DNA from: Nitriliruptoraceae bacterium
GTDB lineage: Bacteria; Actinomycetota; Nitriliruptoria; Nitriliruptorales; Nitriliruptoraceae
Length of the DNA: 7,052 nt
Direction of reading: 5' to 3'
Assembly: GCA_003554005.1 (NCBI GenBank)
Contig: PWEU01000007.1
Coordinates: forward strand, 1-7,052
The notes beneath the pieces were generated by a model that made no database searches, had not been told where the DNA came from, and saw only the letters and a program-made list of their open reading frames with translations. Shown here one piece after another: positions 6,008 through 7,052 of the stretch. Position 1 is the stretch's first letter; every line of letters begins with the position of its first letter. Position numbers and translations under genes: made by a program.

Positions 6008-6383
6008 GTACACGCTGCTGACGGTCCTGGCGGTCGTCCTCGTCGTGAGCCTCGACCTCGTCGTGGTTCGCACGCGTCTGCTCGCCACCCTCGGGTTCTG
6101 GCTGACGCTGACGATCATGTGGGTCTTCCAGATCCCCGTGGACGGCTGGCTGACCCGGCTCGACGCCGCCATCGTGCGCTACGACGAGCGCCACTTCAGC
6201 GGCGTCCGGGTCTTCTTCGACTCGCCCATCGAGGACTTCGGGTTCGGTTTCGCCATGGTGCTCGCCACGCTCATGGTGTGGACCGTCCTGAGCCGCCGGT
6301 CGACCGGAGCTGAGCAGCGCCGCCCGCGTCGCGCAGCTGCTGGTGAGCCCTCGTCGGGGATAGGTGTACACAGGGGCGGGTGA
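6000..6383 (+). CDS. crtYd: Lycopene beta-cyclase subunit CrtYd
   Basis: The second small membrane subunit of the lycopene cyclase, 127 residues from the GTG at 6000. Three hydrophobic segments are seen (about 4-22, 28-45 and 80-97), plus the domain hallmark SPIEDFGF (75-82), the counterpart of PLEELLFF in CrtYc. LDLVVVRTRLL (18-28) followed by the FW and IPVD region (33-48) is also typical. With CrtYc it should convert lycopene to beta-carotene, the substrate of Blh. The start overlaps the crtYc stop within GTGCCTGA (6000-6007), which suggests coupled, near-equal synthesis of the two subunits. The last 27 residues are polar and Arg-rich, without recognisable function. It is the last gene of the operon; an opposing gene ends 30 nt downstream. 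Confidence 0.85.
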   Translation: MPEYTLLTVLAVVLVVSLDLVVVRTRLLATLGFWLTLTIMWVFQIPVDGWLTRLDAAIVRYDERHFSGVRVFFDSPIEDFGFGFAMVLATLMVWTVLSRRSTGAEQRRPRRAAAGEPSSGIGVHRGG

Positions 6384-6385
6384 GG

Positions 6386-6400
6386 CCGCACGGGGTGCGG
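6386..6400. terminator. Hairpin in the convergent spacer, likely shared terminator
   Basis: CCGCAC (6386-6391) and GTGCGG (6395-6400) form a perfect 6-bp GC-rich stem with a 3-nt GGG loop. It sits in the 30-nt spacer between the stop codons of crtYd (+) and the epimerase-family gene (-), where it could end transcription from both sides. No T tract flanks it on either strand, so efficiency as an intrinsic terminator is uncertain. Confidence 0.45.
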
Positions 6401-6413
6401 GGGAGCGGGCACC

Positions 6414-6425
6414 TCAACCGGTTGA
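6414..6425. repeat. Perfect 12-bp palindrome across the epimerase stop codon
   Basis: TCAACCGGTTGA is its own reverse complement. Its left end is the TGA stop of the minus-strand gene (6414-6416) and the rest encodes the last three residues. With no spacer it is a poor RNA hairpin. It may be a dimeric-protein site or simply chance. Confidence 0.35.
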
Positions 6426-7052
6426 TGCGAGTTGCGCGGCGAGGGCGGGCGCGAGGTCGAGCTGGGGGAGCAGCGTGGCCTGGACCGCGTGGTAGAGGTC
6501 GGGCTTGCCGGCCCACGTCCCCGCCGCCGGGGTGAGGTCAGGGTCGAGCTCGTGGTGCCAGCTCCCGCGCTGCCGGTCGATGAACGCGGTGGCCGCGTGG
6601 TCCCAGAAGGTTCGGTACCAGTGCTCGTAGTCGGGCTCACCGGTGCGCTCGTGGAGGACGGCGGCGGCGGCGATGGCCTCGCAGATCACCCAGTGCATCC
6701 GGGAGGTGACCACCGGCTGGTCCTGCCAGTCCAGGGTGTAGACGAAGCCGGGTTGGTCGTCAGCAGCCCAGCCCACGGTGGTGGCAGCGGTGAACAGCTC
6801 CGTCGCCGCCTCGCGCAGCCAGGGGGGTGGTGCCGGCAGCGACGCTTCGAGCTGCAGCAGCAGCCGAGCCCACTCGAGCCAGTGGCCGATGGTGGTGCCG
6901 TAGGGCCGGAAGGGATGCGCCGGCTCGTCGCGGTGATGCTCCAGCATCGGCTCCCAGCCCGGGTCGAAGTGCTCGACCAGGCGCCAGCCGTGCGCCCGGG
7001 TCACCTGGTCGATCAGGAACGTGGCGACTCGCAGTGCGCGCTCGTGCCAGCG
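6414..7052 (-). CDS. N-acylglucosamine 2-epimerase family protein, 5' part outside window
   Basis: The visible 212 codons are the C-terminal half of an AGE/RnBP-family sugar isomerase or epimerase, an (alpha/alpha)6-barrel fold usually near 400 residues. The first GTG on this strand is at 7004, but the frame is open to the window edge and those 16 codons (ending TFLIDQ) continue the family pattern, so the start is outside. Counting from the edge, family features are EHFDPGW (27-33), GHWLEWARLLLQL (56-68), SRMHWVICEAIAAA (117-130) and GKPDLYHAVQA (182-192). The conserved His in GHW, MHW and YHA line the active-site cleft in relatives. Possible activities include N-acylglucosamine 2-epimerase, mannose or cellobiose epimerase, and YihS-like aldose or sulfoquinovose isomerase; the fragment does not decide. 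It runs convergently toward the carotenoid operon and is probably unrelated to it. Confidence 0.85.
   Translation of the reverse strand, partial: RWHERALRVATFLIDQVTRAHGWRLVEHFDPGWEPMLEHHRDEPAHPFRPYGTTIGHWLEWARLLLQLEASLPAPPPWLREAATELFTAATTVGWAADDQPGFVYTLDWQDQPVVTSRMHWVICEAIAAAAVLHERTGEPDYEHWYRTFWDHAATAFIDRQRGSWHHELDPDLTPAAGTWAGKPDLYHAVQATLLPQLDLAPALAAQLASTG

Noticed and set aside
6364..6371. GTGTACAC palindrome near the end of crtYd
   Set aside because: Short, lies in coding sequence at the operon's end rather than in a promoter, and has no second copy to suggest an operator.
5904..6383. Longer crtYd starting at ATG 5904
   Set aside because: It would overlap crtYc by over 100 nt and add a polar unconserved N-terminus; the GTG at 6000 has an AAGGAG site at ideal spacing.

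Overview
The window reads as chromosomal DNA from a very GC-rich bacterium, most likely an actinobacterium. Composition is roughly 70% GC by eye, GTG starts are used alongside ATG, genes overlap tightly, and the lycopene cyclase is of the two-subunit CrtYc/CrtYd type best known from Actinobacteria. The genus cannot be fixed from the sequence alone.

Layout. (1) From the left edge to 1369 (+) lies most of a DUF4143-type P-loop ATPase, whose true start is outside the window. (2) From 1370 to 2110 there is no credible gene. This gap of about 740 bases is rich in inverted repeats, including a candidate element (1461-1796) bounded by imperfect inverted repeats and a short direct repeat, and a second compact hairpin structure at 1885-1943. 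(3) From 2111 to 6383 (+) five genes form one compact operon: blh (beta-carotene 15,15'-dioxygenase), crtI (phytoene desaturase), crtB (phytoene synthase), crtYc and crtYd (heterodimeric lycopene beta-cyclase). Three of the four junctions overlap and the other is only 6 nt wide. (4) A 30-nt convergent spacer holds a terminator-like hairpin. (5) From 6414 to the right edge (-) lies the C-terminal half of an N-acylglucosamine 2-epimerase-family protein.

How the genes work together. CrtB condenses two geranylgeranyl diphosphates to phytoene, CrtI desaturates it to lycopene, CrtYc plus CrtYd cyclise lycopene to beta-carotene, and Blh cleaves beta-carotene into two retinals. The operon is therefore a nearly complete retinal-making unit. 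It lacks only the GGPP synthase (crtE) and a retinal-binding opsin, neither of which is in the window. A microbial rhodopsin encoded elsewhere in the genome is the natural prediction. The two flanking genes look unrelated to this pathway.

The enzymes are all recognisable families. The least explained part of the window is the hairpin-rich gap before blh.
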